NCBI GenBank assembly: GCA_020630175.1
Contig: JAHDBW010000007.1
Span: forward strand, 1 to 39,896
Direction: 5' to 3'
Origin: Anaerolineales bacterium
Lineage (GTDB): Bacteria; Chloroflexota; Anaerolineae; Anaerolineales; UBA6668
DNA: 39,896 nt
The first letter of the stretch is position 1, and the number at the start of each line of letters is the position of its first letter. This document shows positions 8,684 to 15,813 of the stretch, piece by piece. The position numbers and the translations under genes are program-made. The notes under the pieces were generated by a model, which was given only the letters and a program-made list of their open reading frames with translations, had not been told where the DNA came from and searched no databases.

Positions 8684-9409
8684 TTATTGGCTAGGTTGCC
8701 CACCAATCGTAATGGGGATAATACAAGGCTCTGGCGCACCACCACTACTGTTATAAACAGTTAGCCGGAAAGCATAGTTACCAGGCTCTTGTAGATCTGC
8801 ATTCCAAGACCCCATTGGGCCACCATCTTCTGAGGTCGATTCATTACCGGTATATACAGTTAGCCAGTTTTCACCCAGTGTAGAAAGTTCAAGCACATAG
8901 AACGCAAAATTATCAATAGCCGCCACGCCCTGCACTTCAACCAGACCAGACACAATTGCACCTGCCAGCGGACTAGTCAACGTTGATTTTGGACTGTCAC
9001 AGCCCGCAGTGGCGTCTACTACCGGCGTTGAGCTGGGCACTGGGGTTGGTGTTTCTAAAATAGGTGCTTCCGTTGCGCCGGGTAATTCAGGCGCAGCTCT
9101 GGTGGCCTCCTCAGTTGGCACGCGGGTTGGAAATTCCGTTGGAAAAGCGTCTGCCAAATTGAAGACATCAAGTGCCGCTGGCGTGGTGACAATCAACAGC
9201 GCGCTAATACAAGAAATTACAATTAACAACGCTGATAACGCAATTGCACGATTCGCAGACGCCGTCTCCCGTTCTAGTCCATATGCGCTGGCGGCGTAAC
9301 GCCTGCCCCAATGGAACAAGCCGCGCACATACCATAGGCCAATCAAGGCCAATATGCCCACGACATAATAACGAAATTCAACGACGAGCCGAACAATTTG
9401 TTGAGTCAA
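8684..9409 (-). CDS. Membrane-anchored protein with extracytoplasmic Ig-like domain
   Basis: A 241-residue protein without a named family that I recognise. Two hydrophobic helices (about 13-32 and 53-80) are followed by a Thr/Pro/Glu-rich linker (about 88-135, with repeated PTEE, PTPVPSSTP-like words) and a beta-rich C-terminal domain (about 136-238) resembling Big/Ig-like modules, with two Cys (about 138 and 229) that could pair. The layout suggests a short cytoplasmic loop and an outward-facing domain. The start is TTG at 9409; no in-frame ATG gives a complete first helix. It follows the purine nucleoside phosphorylase gene after 64 bases containing a hairpin, so it is probably the last gene of that cluster. 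Confidence 0.65.
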   Translation of the reverse strand: MTQQIVRLVVEFRYYVVGILALIGLWYVRGLFHWGRRYAASAYGLERETASANRAIALSALLIVISCISALLIVTTPAALDVFNLADAFPTEFPTRVPTEEATRAAPELPGATEAPILETPTPVPSSTPVVDATAGCDSPKSTLTSPLAGAIVSGLVEVQGVAAIDNFAFYVLELSTLGENWLTVYTGNESTSEDGGPMGSWNADLQEPGNYAFRLTVYNSSGGAPEPCIIPITIGGQPSQ

Positions 9410-9439
9410 AGGATGTATGTTCCCGGAAGTATTTGGTCT

Positions 9440-9459
9440 ACCTGCCGCTGAAGGCAGGT
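9440..9459 (-). other. intercistronic hairpin
   Basis: A perfect 7-bp stem (ACCTGCC, 6-base loop, GGCAGGT) lies between the purine nucleoside phosphorylase stop and the next TTG start. No T run follows on the minus strand, so it looks more like an mRNA processing or stability element than a terminator. Confidence 0.5.
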
Positions 9460-9473
9460 GTTACGGATGCTAA

Positions 9474-10313
9474 TTAGATGTCAAGCCGCGCTAATAACGT
9501 TTGCAATAAGCGCGTCAGATTTGGTGCAATTACTTTGCCCGCCTCAATCACTTCTTCATGATTTGGGGCGTCGCCGTCCCCTAAATTACAGATGTTGGTT
9601 ACCCCTGAAAAGCCCAGCACACGCATGCCAGCATGGACAGCCGTCACCACTTCATGCGTAGTAGACATTCCCACTGCATCAGCACCAACAGCCTGTAAAA
9701 AACGGATTTCAGCAATCGTTTCATACGTTGGGCCAGAAAGCGCCATGTAAACGCCTTTTTGCATTGTCAGCGCTAGTTCGTCTGCTACAACGGTTGCTAG
9801 GCTCCGCAACTGCGGATCATAAGCATCTGTCATACTTGGGAAACGCGGGCCAAATTCTGGCACATTAGGCCCAAACAACGGATTTTGCCCAATCATGCCC
9901 GGCAGGTTGATATGGTCATCAATTAACATGATATCGCCTACAGAAAAGCTTTGGTTGACGCCACCCGCCGCATTCGTAATGATCATCATCTCAACGCCCA
10001 ACAGCTTCATGACCCGCACTGGTAGCCCAACTTGCTGCATCGTGTAGCCTTCATAAAAATGCGAACGGCCTTGCATCACAATAACATCGTGACCAGCCAA
10101 CTTGCCAATTACCAAGCGCCCCGAATGCCCTTCAACGGTTGAAACAGGCCAATTGGGCAGCTCTCCGTATGGGATGTAAATCGCATCTTCCACCGCGTCT
10201 GCTAACGGCCCTAAGCCGGAGCCTAAAATCATGCCAATGCGTGGCGCAATGGAAATTCGGCTTTGGATTGCTGCGGCTGTTTCTTGATAATCTGCAAGTG
10301 AAAAATAAGTCAT
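9474..10313 (-). CDS. punA: Purine nucleoside phosphorylase (trimeric type)
   Basis: Phosphorolysis of inosine/guanosine-type nucleosides to free base and ribose-1-phosphate in purine salvage. The 279-residue length and motifs match the trimeric PNP/MTAP family: phosphate-binding GSGLG (31-35) and RSHFYEGY (83-90, His84), TNAAGG (113-118), GPTYET with the base-binding Glu198, VGMSTTHE (Met216) and TNICNLGDG with Asn240. Glu plus Asn at the base site points to 6-oxopurine specificity rather than methylthioadenosine. Its placement behind MoxR/DUF58 membrane-associated genes, 21 bases after the preceding gene, is unusual for salvage enzymes. The start is ATG at 10313. Confidence 0.95.
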   Translation of the reverse strand: MTYFSLADYQETAAAIQSRISIAPRIGMILGSGLGPLADAVEDAIYIPYGELPNWPVSTVEGHSGRLVIGKLAGHDVIVMQGRSHFYEGYTMQQVGLPVRVMKLLGVEMMIITNAAGGVNQSFSVGDIMLIDDHINLPGMIGQNPLFGPNVPEFGPRFPSMTDAYDPQLRSLATVVADELALTMQKGVYMALSGPTYETIAEIRFLQAVGADAVGMSTTHEVVTAVHAGMRVLGFSGVTNICNLGDGDAPNHEEVIEAGKVIAPNLTRLLQTLLARLDI

Positions 10314-10334
10314 AGTCTCATCTGTATAAAAGGG

Positions 10335-10847
10335 TTAGTCTGGCGTCGGCGCGGCCTCTCGCGTCGCGCGCTGCACAAACGATAGAAATTGCCCAAGGGT
10401 CAACATGAGCATGGCAATAACGCCAATCAGCGGCCAAAAGCCGAGTTCAATTATAACGAGTTGTGCCAACGCTAACAGCCCTAGGCTGACACCAATCACA
10501 CCGGCTAAAAACTGCACATGGTAACGCAGCGCTTGCGGCCTAGGTTCATACTCCGCTTGCGCCAAAAATGCGCCTAGATCCCACGTAATCAGGCTCAGCA
10601 CCGCAACCGTCAACGGCAGCTGATGTGGATTTCGGAACGCAATTAGACCCGCCGCAATCCCGACCAACACTAAGAAGCAAGCCGAATTGCCCCACGGCTT
10701 ACGATACCAAATACTCGCGCCCCACCCAACGCCGATTAAGGCAACAGTGGCCGCCCACATTGGTAAAGAGCGCTGGAAGCACATCCAGATGGCAACCCCA
10801 ATAGTAATCACCCACGCACACCAAAAGAACGCTTGTTTACGACTCAT
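10335..10847 (-). CDS. Polytopic membrane protein of the MoxR-DUF58 cluster
   Basis: A 170-residue, very hydrophobic protein with about five or six transmembrane helices (roughly 6-26, 29-48, 55-72, 77-95, 107-128, 132-152) and short loops. I recognise no family. The start is fixed at ATG 10847 because it overlaps the DUF58 stop codon as ATGA, indicating translational coupling; an upstream in-frame start at 10904 would lie deep inside the DUF58 gene. It ends 21 bases before the purine nucleoside phosphorylase gene. Coupling to DUF58 suggests a membrane partner of the MoxR/DUF58 complex. Confidence 0.75.
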   Translation of the reverse strand: MSRKQAFFWCAWVITIGVAIWMCFQRSLPMWAATVALIGVGWGASIWYRKPWGNSACFLVLVGIAAGLIAFRNPHQLPLTVAVLSLITWDLGAFLAQAEYEPRPQALRYHVQFLAGVIGVSLGLLALAQLVIIELGFWPLIGVIAMLMLTLGQFLSFVQRATREAAPTPD

Positions 10848-12100
10848 AACGCTCTCAACTGCCGCCGATTGAGCTGCTGTGCAAGTGGCTGGCGCACATC
10901 CCAATCAATCACTTGCGCACCGGCTTGTAATATTTTTTTGAACAATAGCCGGCGCTCTAAGGTTGCCAGCACTACACTTTGCTCTAAGTGGGCATCTTGC
11001 GGCAAGAATTGCGTCTCAAATGCAATAGGGCTTGGCGAAACAACCAGCACTTTATAGCCAATGCCCCGCAAGCGGGCCACCATTTCAATGTCATCTGTCC
11101 AAAATGGACTCACAAAGACCAGTTGCGAATTACGCGGAAATAATTGCGTCGGAATGTTTTTCAACATATCAAAGACTTGGCTGTCGCCCGTTTTAGCAGT
11201 GGATAGCGCATTTAGAATTCGCAAGCGCTGCTGCTTGCCATAGCCCGGAAAGGTCCAGCTAATTAGCCGCCCATACTGTAACAGGCCAACCCGGTTGCCG
11301 TCCCGGCTATACGCATCGGCCAGCGCACCTGCCGCCAGCACAGAGTATTCAAATAATGACTCGCCACCAATTGCAAACGCACTGCGCGCCCGCGCATCTA
11401 GAATGATGCCCACATCCGCAACGCGTTCTTGCTCAAAGGCATTGGTATACATCCGCTGTGTGCCCTTAGAACTCAACCGCCAATTGATATGCCGCCGACT
11501 ATCGCCGGGCTGAAAGTCGCGCACGCCAAAGAACTCTACGCCAGAGCCCGCCGTTTGCGCCCGAATATTGCCCGCATAAACCAAGGTGTTGCGCGGCTGA
11601 ATTGGCGGTGCTTTGACTTGTTCAATGTTTGGCTGAACTAAAAGCTGTGCCGGAATTGCAACCGTTTGCGTGCGCTGGATAAGGCCTAGCGGATCGCTAT
11701 ATTGCAATGTAACTGGGCTAAGTTCAACTTGCCCGCGGGCGGGGTGTATTCGATAGGAGAGCGTCTGCGTTTGTCCGGCAAACAATGTTCCACGCCAGCG
11801 CCAATTGGCAGCCTCAGTTCCCATCTGCTGGCCTAACTGATCTGAGAAGACCACGTTTGCCAGCGTTTTACCCGTATTGCTTACCGTCACCGTGCAGTCT
11901 ACGGGATCACCCGCAAACACGCGCGTACTTGATAGCGTCCGCGTAATTACAACCTCTGCTTTAGCAGGCATCCACAAAACGCCAACCAGTAAATACACCA
12001 CAAGCGGAATGATCAGCAGCAGGATCTTGCCCTGCAAAGAAATCAAAGCGGCGATTACCAGGGCCGCAATAAGCACGCCCAACACCATAAAGCGCTGCAT
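10844..12100 (-). CDS. DUF58 domain protein
   Basis: A 418-residue protein of the DUF58/VWA-like class that almost always accompanies MoxR ATPases. Two adjacent transmembrane helices lie at 4-22 and 26-44, a beta-sandwich-like region runs to about 150, and the diagnostic DUF58 block FGVRDFQPGDSRRHINW sits at 191-207, followed by a Rossmann-like strand DVGIILDAR (229-236) where VWA domains place the metal site. The family is thought to work with MoxR in envelope-associated protein assembly or stress responses; the client is not known. MoxR ends 3 bases upstream and the next gene overlaps by 4 bases, so expression is tightly coupled. The start is ATG 12100 with no Shine-Dalgarno. Confidence 0.9.
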   Translation of the reverse strand: MQRFMVLGVLIAALVIAALISLQGKILLLIIPLVVYLLVGVLWMPAKAEVVITRTLSSTRVFAGDPVDCTVTVSNTGKTLANVVFSDQLGQQMGTEAANWRWRGTLFAGQTQTLSYRIHPARGQVELSPVTLQYSDPLGLIQRTQTVAIPAQLLVQPNIEQVKAPPIQPRNTLVYAGNIRAQTAGSGVEFFGVRDFQPGDSRRHINWRLSSKGTQRMYTNAFEQERVADVGIILDARARSAFAIGGESLFEYSVLAAGALADAYSRDGNRVGLLQYGRLISWTFPGYGKQQRLRILNALSTAKTGDSQVFDMLKNIPTQLFPRNSQLVFVSPFWTDDIEMVARLRGIGYKVLVVSPSPIAFETQFLPQDAHLEQSVVLATLERRLLFKKILQAGAQVIDWDVRQPLAQQLNRRQLRAL

Positions 12101-12103
12101 CGG

Positions 12104-13060
12104 TTATTGTTTTAGCACTGGCACGGGGACGGTTTTAACAACTTCGGCCACAACGGTTTCAGCAGCATTCTTGCGCATCCAAAAGTCAGGCTCTAACACC
12201 AGCCGGTGCGACAGCGCTTCGACCGCAAAGTGCTTAATATCATCTGGCACAACATAGTCGCGGTTGTTGAGTGCTGCATATGCGCGCGAGAGTTTGAGCA
12301 ACGCCAATGATCCGCGTGGGCTAGCCCCCACCAACACGCGTCGATCGGCACGCGTGGCAGCAACCAAATCAACAATATAGCGCTCTAGATCTGGGTCAAT
12401 GTGTACGGTTTCGATGAGCGCTTGCAGCGCCGTAAAGTCGGCCACGCTCGAGAGTTGCGTCAGTGAGAACGCATCTTTTTGACGCGTGATGCGGCTATGC
12501 AAAATCGCGACTTCTTGCGCTAAAGACGGATACCCCACCGAAAGCTTGAGCAGGAACCGATCTAACTGCGCTTCAGGCAGCGGGAACGTGCCTTCGTACT
12601 CTACCGGGTTTTGCGTTGCAATTACTAAGAAGGGCTTAGGCAAGGCATAAGTTTCCGTTTCTAGCGTAACTTGCTTCTCTTGCATTGCTTCTAGCAAAGA
12701 AGATTGCGTTTTGGGTGCCGCGCGGTTGATTTCATCAGCCAAGACGATATTGGCAAACACGGGCCCTTTGCGTAAAACAAACGCGTTTTCATTGCGGTCA
12801 AACACATAGCCGCCGGTAATATCGCCCGGCAACAAATCTGGCGTAAACTGAATCCGTTTGAAGGACGCGCCTAAGACCGTTGCCAAGCTGTTTGCCAGCA
12901 GCGTCTTACCTAAGCCGGGCAGATCTTCTAGCAATACATGCCCATCGGCAAGGAACGCCGCCAGCACCTTTTCAATCACAACGGCTTTCCCAACAATTGC
13001 TTTTGAGACTTCAGCAGTAATGCTGGCACCAAACTCAGCTACAGGTTGAATGGATGACAT
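12104..13060 (-). CDS. MoxR-type AAA+ ATPase
   Basis: A 318-residue MoxR-proper ATPase, the partner of DUF58 proteins. Walker A EDLPGLGKT is at 45-53, Walker B NIVLADEINRA has Asp109 and Glu110, the PKTQSSLLEAMQE helix is at about 116-128, sensor 1 is ATQNP, and the LPEAQLDRFLLK block carries the arginine finger. The lid contains the conserved VGASPRGSLALLKLSRAYA segment. It differs from the CoxD-like ATPase at 776-1687 in lacking that protein's long insert. It lies 15 bases after a small membrane protein gene, with GGAG about 12 bases before ATG 13060, and 3 bases before DUF58. Confidence 0.95.
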   Translation of the reverse strand: MSSIQPVAEFGASITAEVSKAIVGKAVVIEKVLAAFLADGHVLLEDLPGLGKTLLANSLATVLGASFKRIQFTPDLLPGDITGGYVFDRNENAFVLRKGPVFANIVLADEINRAAPKTQSSLLEAMQEKQVTLETETYALPKPFLVIATQNPVEYEGTFPLPEAQLDRFLLKLSVGYPSLAQEVAILHSRITRQKDAFSLTQLSSVADFTALQALIETVHIDPDLERYIVDLVAATRADRRVLVGASPRGSLALLKLSRAYAALNNRDYVVPDDIKHFAVEALSHRLVLEPDFWMRKNAAETVVAEVVKTVPVPVLKQ

Positions 13061-13075
13061 AAAAGGCGAGTGCTC

Positions 13076-13690
13076 CTAATTAATACGGTCGGCTAGGTAG
13101 GCCGTGATCTGCTGTAGCTCTGCATCAGAAAGCGCTGCAGTGGCTGTTCGCGAGCGGGCTAATCCGGCGGCCAGTTTTTTTTGTAATGCAACTGGCAAGT
13201 TGAGGTCATGATTTCTAAGACGCGCTTTGGCAGCGGCATCACTAATTTGATCGTCCTGCGCGACGGTTTCGACAACTAACGCAGCAACGCTTTGTGTCAC
13301 TTTCCATTGCGCATACCGATCGCCTTGGTTCGCAGTAAAGCGGCTGTGCCATTTCCCTAAGGGACCCAGTGGCGGCTGTGTGTAGTCAACGCCGTCTAAA
13401 TCTAAGGTTGGGCGTGAATACAGCGCAGCGCCTAACGCCAAGGCACAGCTTAAAACAACATAGATCCAAATCACAGGTTGCGGCGCATAGTTAGCGCCCT
13501 GCACCAATCCCCAAGCAATGTTTAACACCGGCCCAAACACTTGCCGAATCGTAGGCAAAAGCGCCTCACGCAGCGGCGGTATTAGGTAAATTAGAATAAT
13601 GCCACCACAGATGGTAATGACCCCACGCCGAATATTACGTAAGATGCGCTGCTGGCGCGAATATTCAGTTGTAGCGGTTGGCTTAAACAT
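13076..13690 (-). CDS. Small membrane protein heading the MoxR-DUF58 cluster
   Basis: A 204-residue protein of unknown family. Two hydrophobic helices (about 24-43 and 72-92) flank a short loop with a Pro/Leu-rich segment. The C-terminal 110 residues are soluble and helical, ending in an Ala-rich part with no catalytic motif that I recognise. In other bacteria the position before or after MoxR/DUF58 is often held by DUF4129 or VWA membrane proteins; similarity to these is weak at best, so I make no family call. The start at ATG 13690 is well supported by GAGGGG eight bases upstream. It is probably the first gene of the six-gene cluster ending at 8684. Confidence 0.7.
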   Translation of the reverse strand: MFKPTATTEYSRQQRILRNIRRGVITICGGIILIYLIPPLREALLPTIRQVFGPVLNIAWGLVQGANYAPQPVIWIYVVLSCALALGAALYSRPTLDLDGVDYTQPPLGPLGKWHSRFTANQGDRYAQWKVTQSVAALVVETVAQDDQISDAAAKARLRNHDLNLPVALQKKLAAGLARSRTATAALSDAELQQITAYLADRIN

Positions 13691-13769
13691 CCGTTGCGCC
13701 CCTCAGAACTAAGATAGCCTGATTATAATCGTTGCCCTTTGCAGATTTCAAAATACGCCCTTAAATCAA

Positions 13770-13800
13770 AAGCGACCAACCATAAAATGGCTGATCGCTT
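13770..13800 (-). terminator. rho-independent terminator of rpoD
   Basis: On the minus strand a stem of about 13-14 bp (outer AGCGA/TCGCT, inner part with two G-T pairs) and a 3-base loop is followed by TTTTG. It lies 26 bases after the rpoD stop codon and separates rpoD from the MoxR-DUF58 cluster. Confidence 0.8.
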
Positions 13801-13826
13801 GTTTCAATAGCTGGTTGCGTTTACAA

Positions 13827-15473
13827 CTATCCTAGATAGTCACGCAGTTGGCGGCTACGCGTTGGATGGCGCAGTTTCCGCAGCGCTTTGGCTTCAATTT
13901 GGCGGATGCGTTCACGCGTGACTTCAAAATGACGGCCAACTTCTTCTAACGTGTGGTCTTTACCGTCACGGAGCCCAAAGCGCAGCTCTAGCACTTCACG
14001 CTCACGGTCTGTTAGCACGCTTAGCGCGTCTTTGACCTGCGTCTTGAGCAACTCACGGTTCGCTGCGTCGGCAGGCACTGGCGCGTTGTCATCTGGAATG
14101 AATTCACCAAGTTGACTTGAGTCTTCTGACCCAACCGGCGATTCAAGTGACATTGGCTCTTGGGCAATCCGCAGAATTTTACGCACTTTGTTTGCGCCAC
14201 GGGTCAAAGACCGCGTGTATTCTTCTGGCATTGGCGCTTCAGCTTTCATCAGTTTGCGGATTTCTTCCACCTGATCCGCTGGGATCATGTCCATATCTAA
14301 CGCAACTTCTTCCGGAGTTGGGTCGCGTCCTAGCGTTTGCACAAGGCCCCGTTGAATGCGCATCAGGCGGTTGATTGTTTCAACCATGTGCACTGGAATG
14401 CGGATTGTACGCGCCTGATCAGCAATCGCCCGACTAATCGCTTGGCGAATCCACCAAGTGGCGTAGGTGCTGAATTTGTAGCCACGCGTTGCGTCAAATT
14501 TTTCAACCGCGCGTAACAGGCCGATATTGCCTTCTTGAATAAGGTCAAGGAAGTTGATACCACGGCCAATGTAACGTTTTGCAACACTCACAACCAAGCG
14601 CAAGTTCGCCCGGATCAGCGCTTTCGCGGCTTCGTCAGCGCGGAACGCAATGTGTTCAAAATCGTCTTTAATATCTAGATCATCTGGAATCAGCGTTGAG
14701 ACATAGTCAGACTTTACCAGCGTGTTTTTAGCCGATTGCGTCTTGAGAATTTCACGGCGCATCCGGGCTGGCAAGCTGTAGTAGTTGCGATACACAATGA
14801 ATAATTGCTCTGCAACCACGTTCCACGTCTTATCAGACCCCCAACGGCCAGTGTCTAGCCATTGGCGCACATATGAGGTGCCATCCGCGTCCCAGTGACG
14901 GCGTAAATCGATAGCGTCTAGCCAGATTTCGCGCAAGACTGGTGGTTCTTTTTCAAAATTGGGGAGCTCTTCTAGAAGTTTTTCCCAAGCTTGTTCTACT
15001 TCAACCCACAGCGTTTGGACAATGTCTTGCCCCGACAGCTCTTCGTCTTCACTAAGTGCTTTGATATGGTCTTGTGCATCAATTGCGGCAGATAGCCAAA
15101 ATTCTTGCGTCGACTTTAGCAGCTTGACGCGCCCGATTTCCTTAAGGTACATCCGCACCGGGTCATCGGCCATTTCAAACTGTAATTGTCGGCCACCGCT
15201 ATCGTCGTCTTCGTCTTCAGTCGTTCGCTTTTTTGGCTTCCGCCCACGCTTAGACTTCGGCTTTTCCACAATAGCTGCTGCCGCAACTTCATCATCATCT
15301 AATAACGACTCAATTTCCTCGTCATCTTCTGAAACGTCTTCATCAACTAATTCGTCTTCATCTGGCGTTAAATCAGCCAACTGAGACTGCTTAGCACGCA
15401 ATTCAGATGTTTGTAAAATTTGGTTAACGATTTTTGTAGTTTCGTCAGTTTCGGGTTTTGTGAGTTTTGCCAT
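13827..15473 (-). CDS. rpoD: Primary RNA polymerase sigma factor (sigma-70)
   Basis: Housekeeping sigma factor, 548 residues. An N-terminal extension rich in Asp/Glu (about 36-63) and Lys/Arg (about 71-84) replaces a classical region 1.1. Region 1.2 begins at [11 protein letters not shown] (104-114). Region 2 includes [24 protein letters not shown] and the 2.3/2.4 block [19 protein letters not shown], which contacts the -10 element. Region 3 follows, and region 4 holds [15 protein letters not shown] plus the [23 protein letters not shown] that contacts the -35 element. Region 2.4 matches the primary-sigma consensus, consistent with the TATAAT sites seen in this window. It follows dnaG in the same direction, as in many bacteria, but has its own promoter region (340-base gap). 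Confidence 0.97.
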   Translation of the reverse strand: MAKLTKPETDETTKIVNQILQTSELRAKQSQLADLTPDEDELVDEDVSEDDEEIESLLDDDEVAAAAIVEKPKSKRGRKPKKRTTEDEDDDSGGRQLQFEMADDPVRMYLKEIGRVKLLKSTQEFWLSAAIDAQDHIKALSEDEELSGQDIVQTLWVEVEQAWEKLLEELPNFEKEPPVLREIWLDAIDLRRHWDADGTSYVRQWLDTGRWGSDKTWNVVAEQLFIVYRNYYSLPARMRREILKTQSAKNTLVKSDYVSTLIPDDLDIKDDFEHIAFRADEAAKALIRANLRLVVSVAKRYIGRGINFLDLIQEGNIGLLRAVEKFDATRGYKFSTYATWWIRQAISRAIADQARTIRIPVHMVETINRLMRIQRGLVQTLGRDPTPEEVALDMDMIPADQVEEIRKLMKAEAPMPEEYTRSLTRGANKVRKILRIAQEPMSLESPVGSEDSSQLGEFIPDDNAPVPADAANRELLKTQVKDALSVLTDREREVLELRFGLRDGKDHTLEEVGRHFEVTRERIRQIEAKALRKLRHPTRSRQLRDYLG

Positions 15474-15500
15474 TCGTTATATGTATATCAACGCGCAGAA

Positions 15501-15516
15501 TTTAGAGGACTCTAAA
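15501..15516. promoter_or_regulatory. 16-base palindrome in the rpoD leader
   Basis: TTTAGAG-GA-CTCTAAA is a perfect 7+7 inverted repeat starting 28 bases upstream of the rpoD ATG and about 15 bases downstream of a TATAAT -10 box. The position fits an operator just after the transcription start, or a very tight hairpin. Confidence 0.5.
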
Positions 15517-15530
15517 TCCAGCCGTATAAC

Positions 15531-15536
15531 ATTATA
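15531..15536 (-). promoter_or_regulatory. -10 box of the rpoD promoter
   Basis: A perfect TATAAT on the minus strand, about 58 bases upstream of the rpoD start. I could not find a good TTGACA at 16-18 bases spacing; the upstream stretch is A/T-rich. A perfect dyad (CCTGATG, 5 bases, CATCAGG at 15577-15595) lies 41 bases further upstream, where an activator could bind. Confidence 0.5.
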
Positions 15537-15813
15537 GAAATTTTTATTAAATAAGACGCTGGAATGTCTTTGCGGCCCTGATGTCACGCATCAGGTTGTT
15601 GTGTGTGTCAATTATCCCTATAGAACATCAGCACTGCATAAGCGTTTGCTGTTAAATCTACGATTAGGACGATTGAACTTACAATCATAGGGCTTTCGTG
15701 CGATTACGCAAGTAAAAGCCGCTTGATCTTAGAAATTTATTACAGCGAGCTAAAGTCTGTAGTTTCAATTAACGCTCTACGCACGTTTTTTCCGGCGCGG
15801 ACACATTAGCCGT

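Larger units (their letters stand above)
15474..15813. other. dnaG-rpoD intergenic region
   Basis: A 340-base noncoding gap. Besides the -10 box and leader palindrome it holds a dyad at 15577-15595 and an imperfect hairpin at 15691-15720 (outer GGCTTT/AAAGCC, inner TGCG-ATTA-CGCA). The latter lies about 95 bases after the dnaG stop without a T run. No small gene is evident. Confidence 0.5.

Noticed and set aside
14959-15384. 141-codon Ser-rich frame antisense to rpoD
   Set aside because: The Ser richness is the reverse reading of the acidic Asp/Glu codons of the sigma N-terminus.
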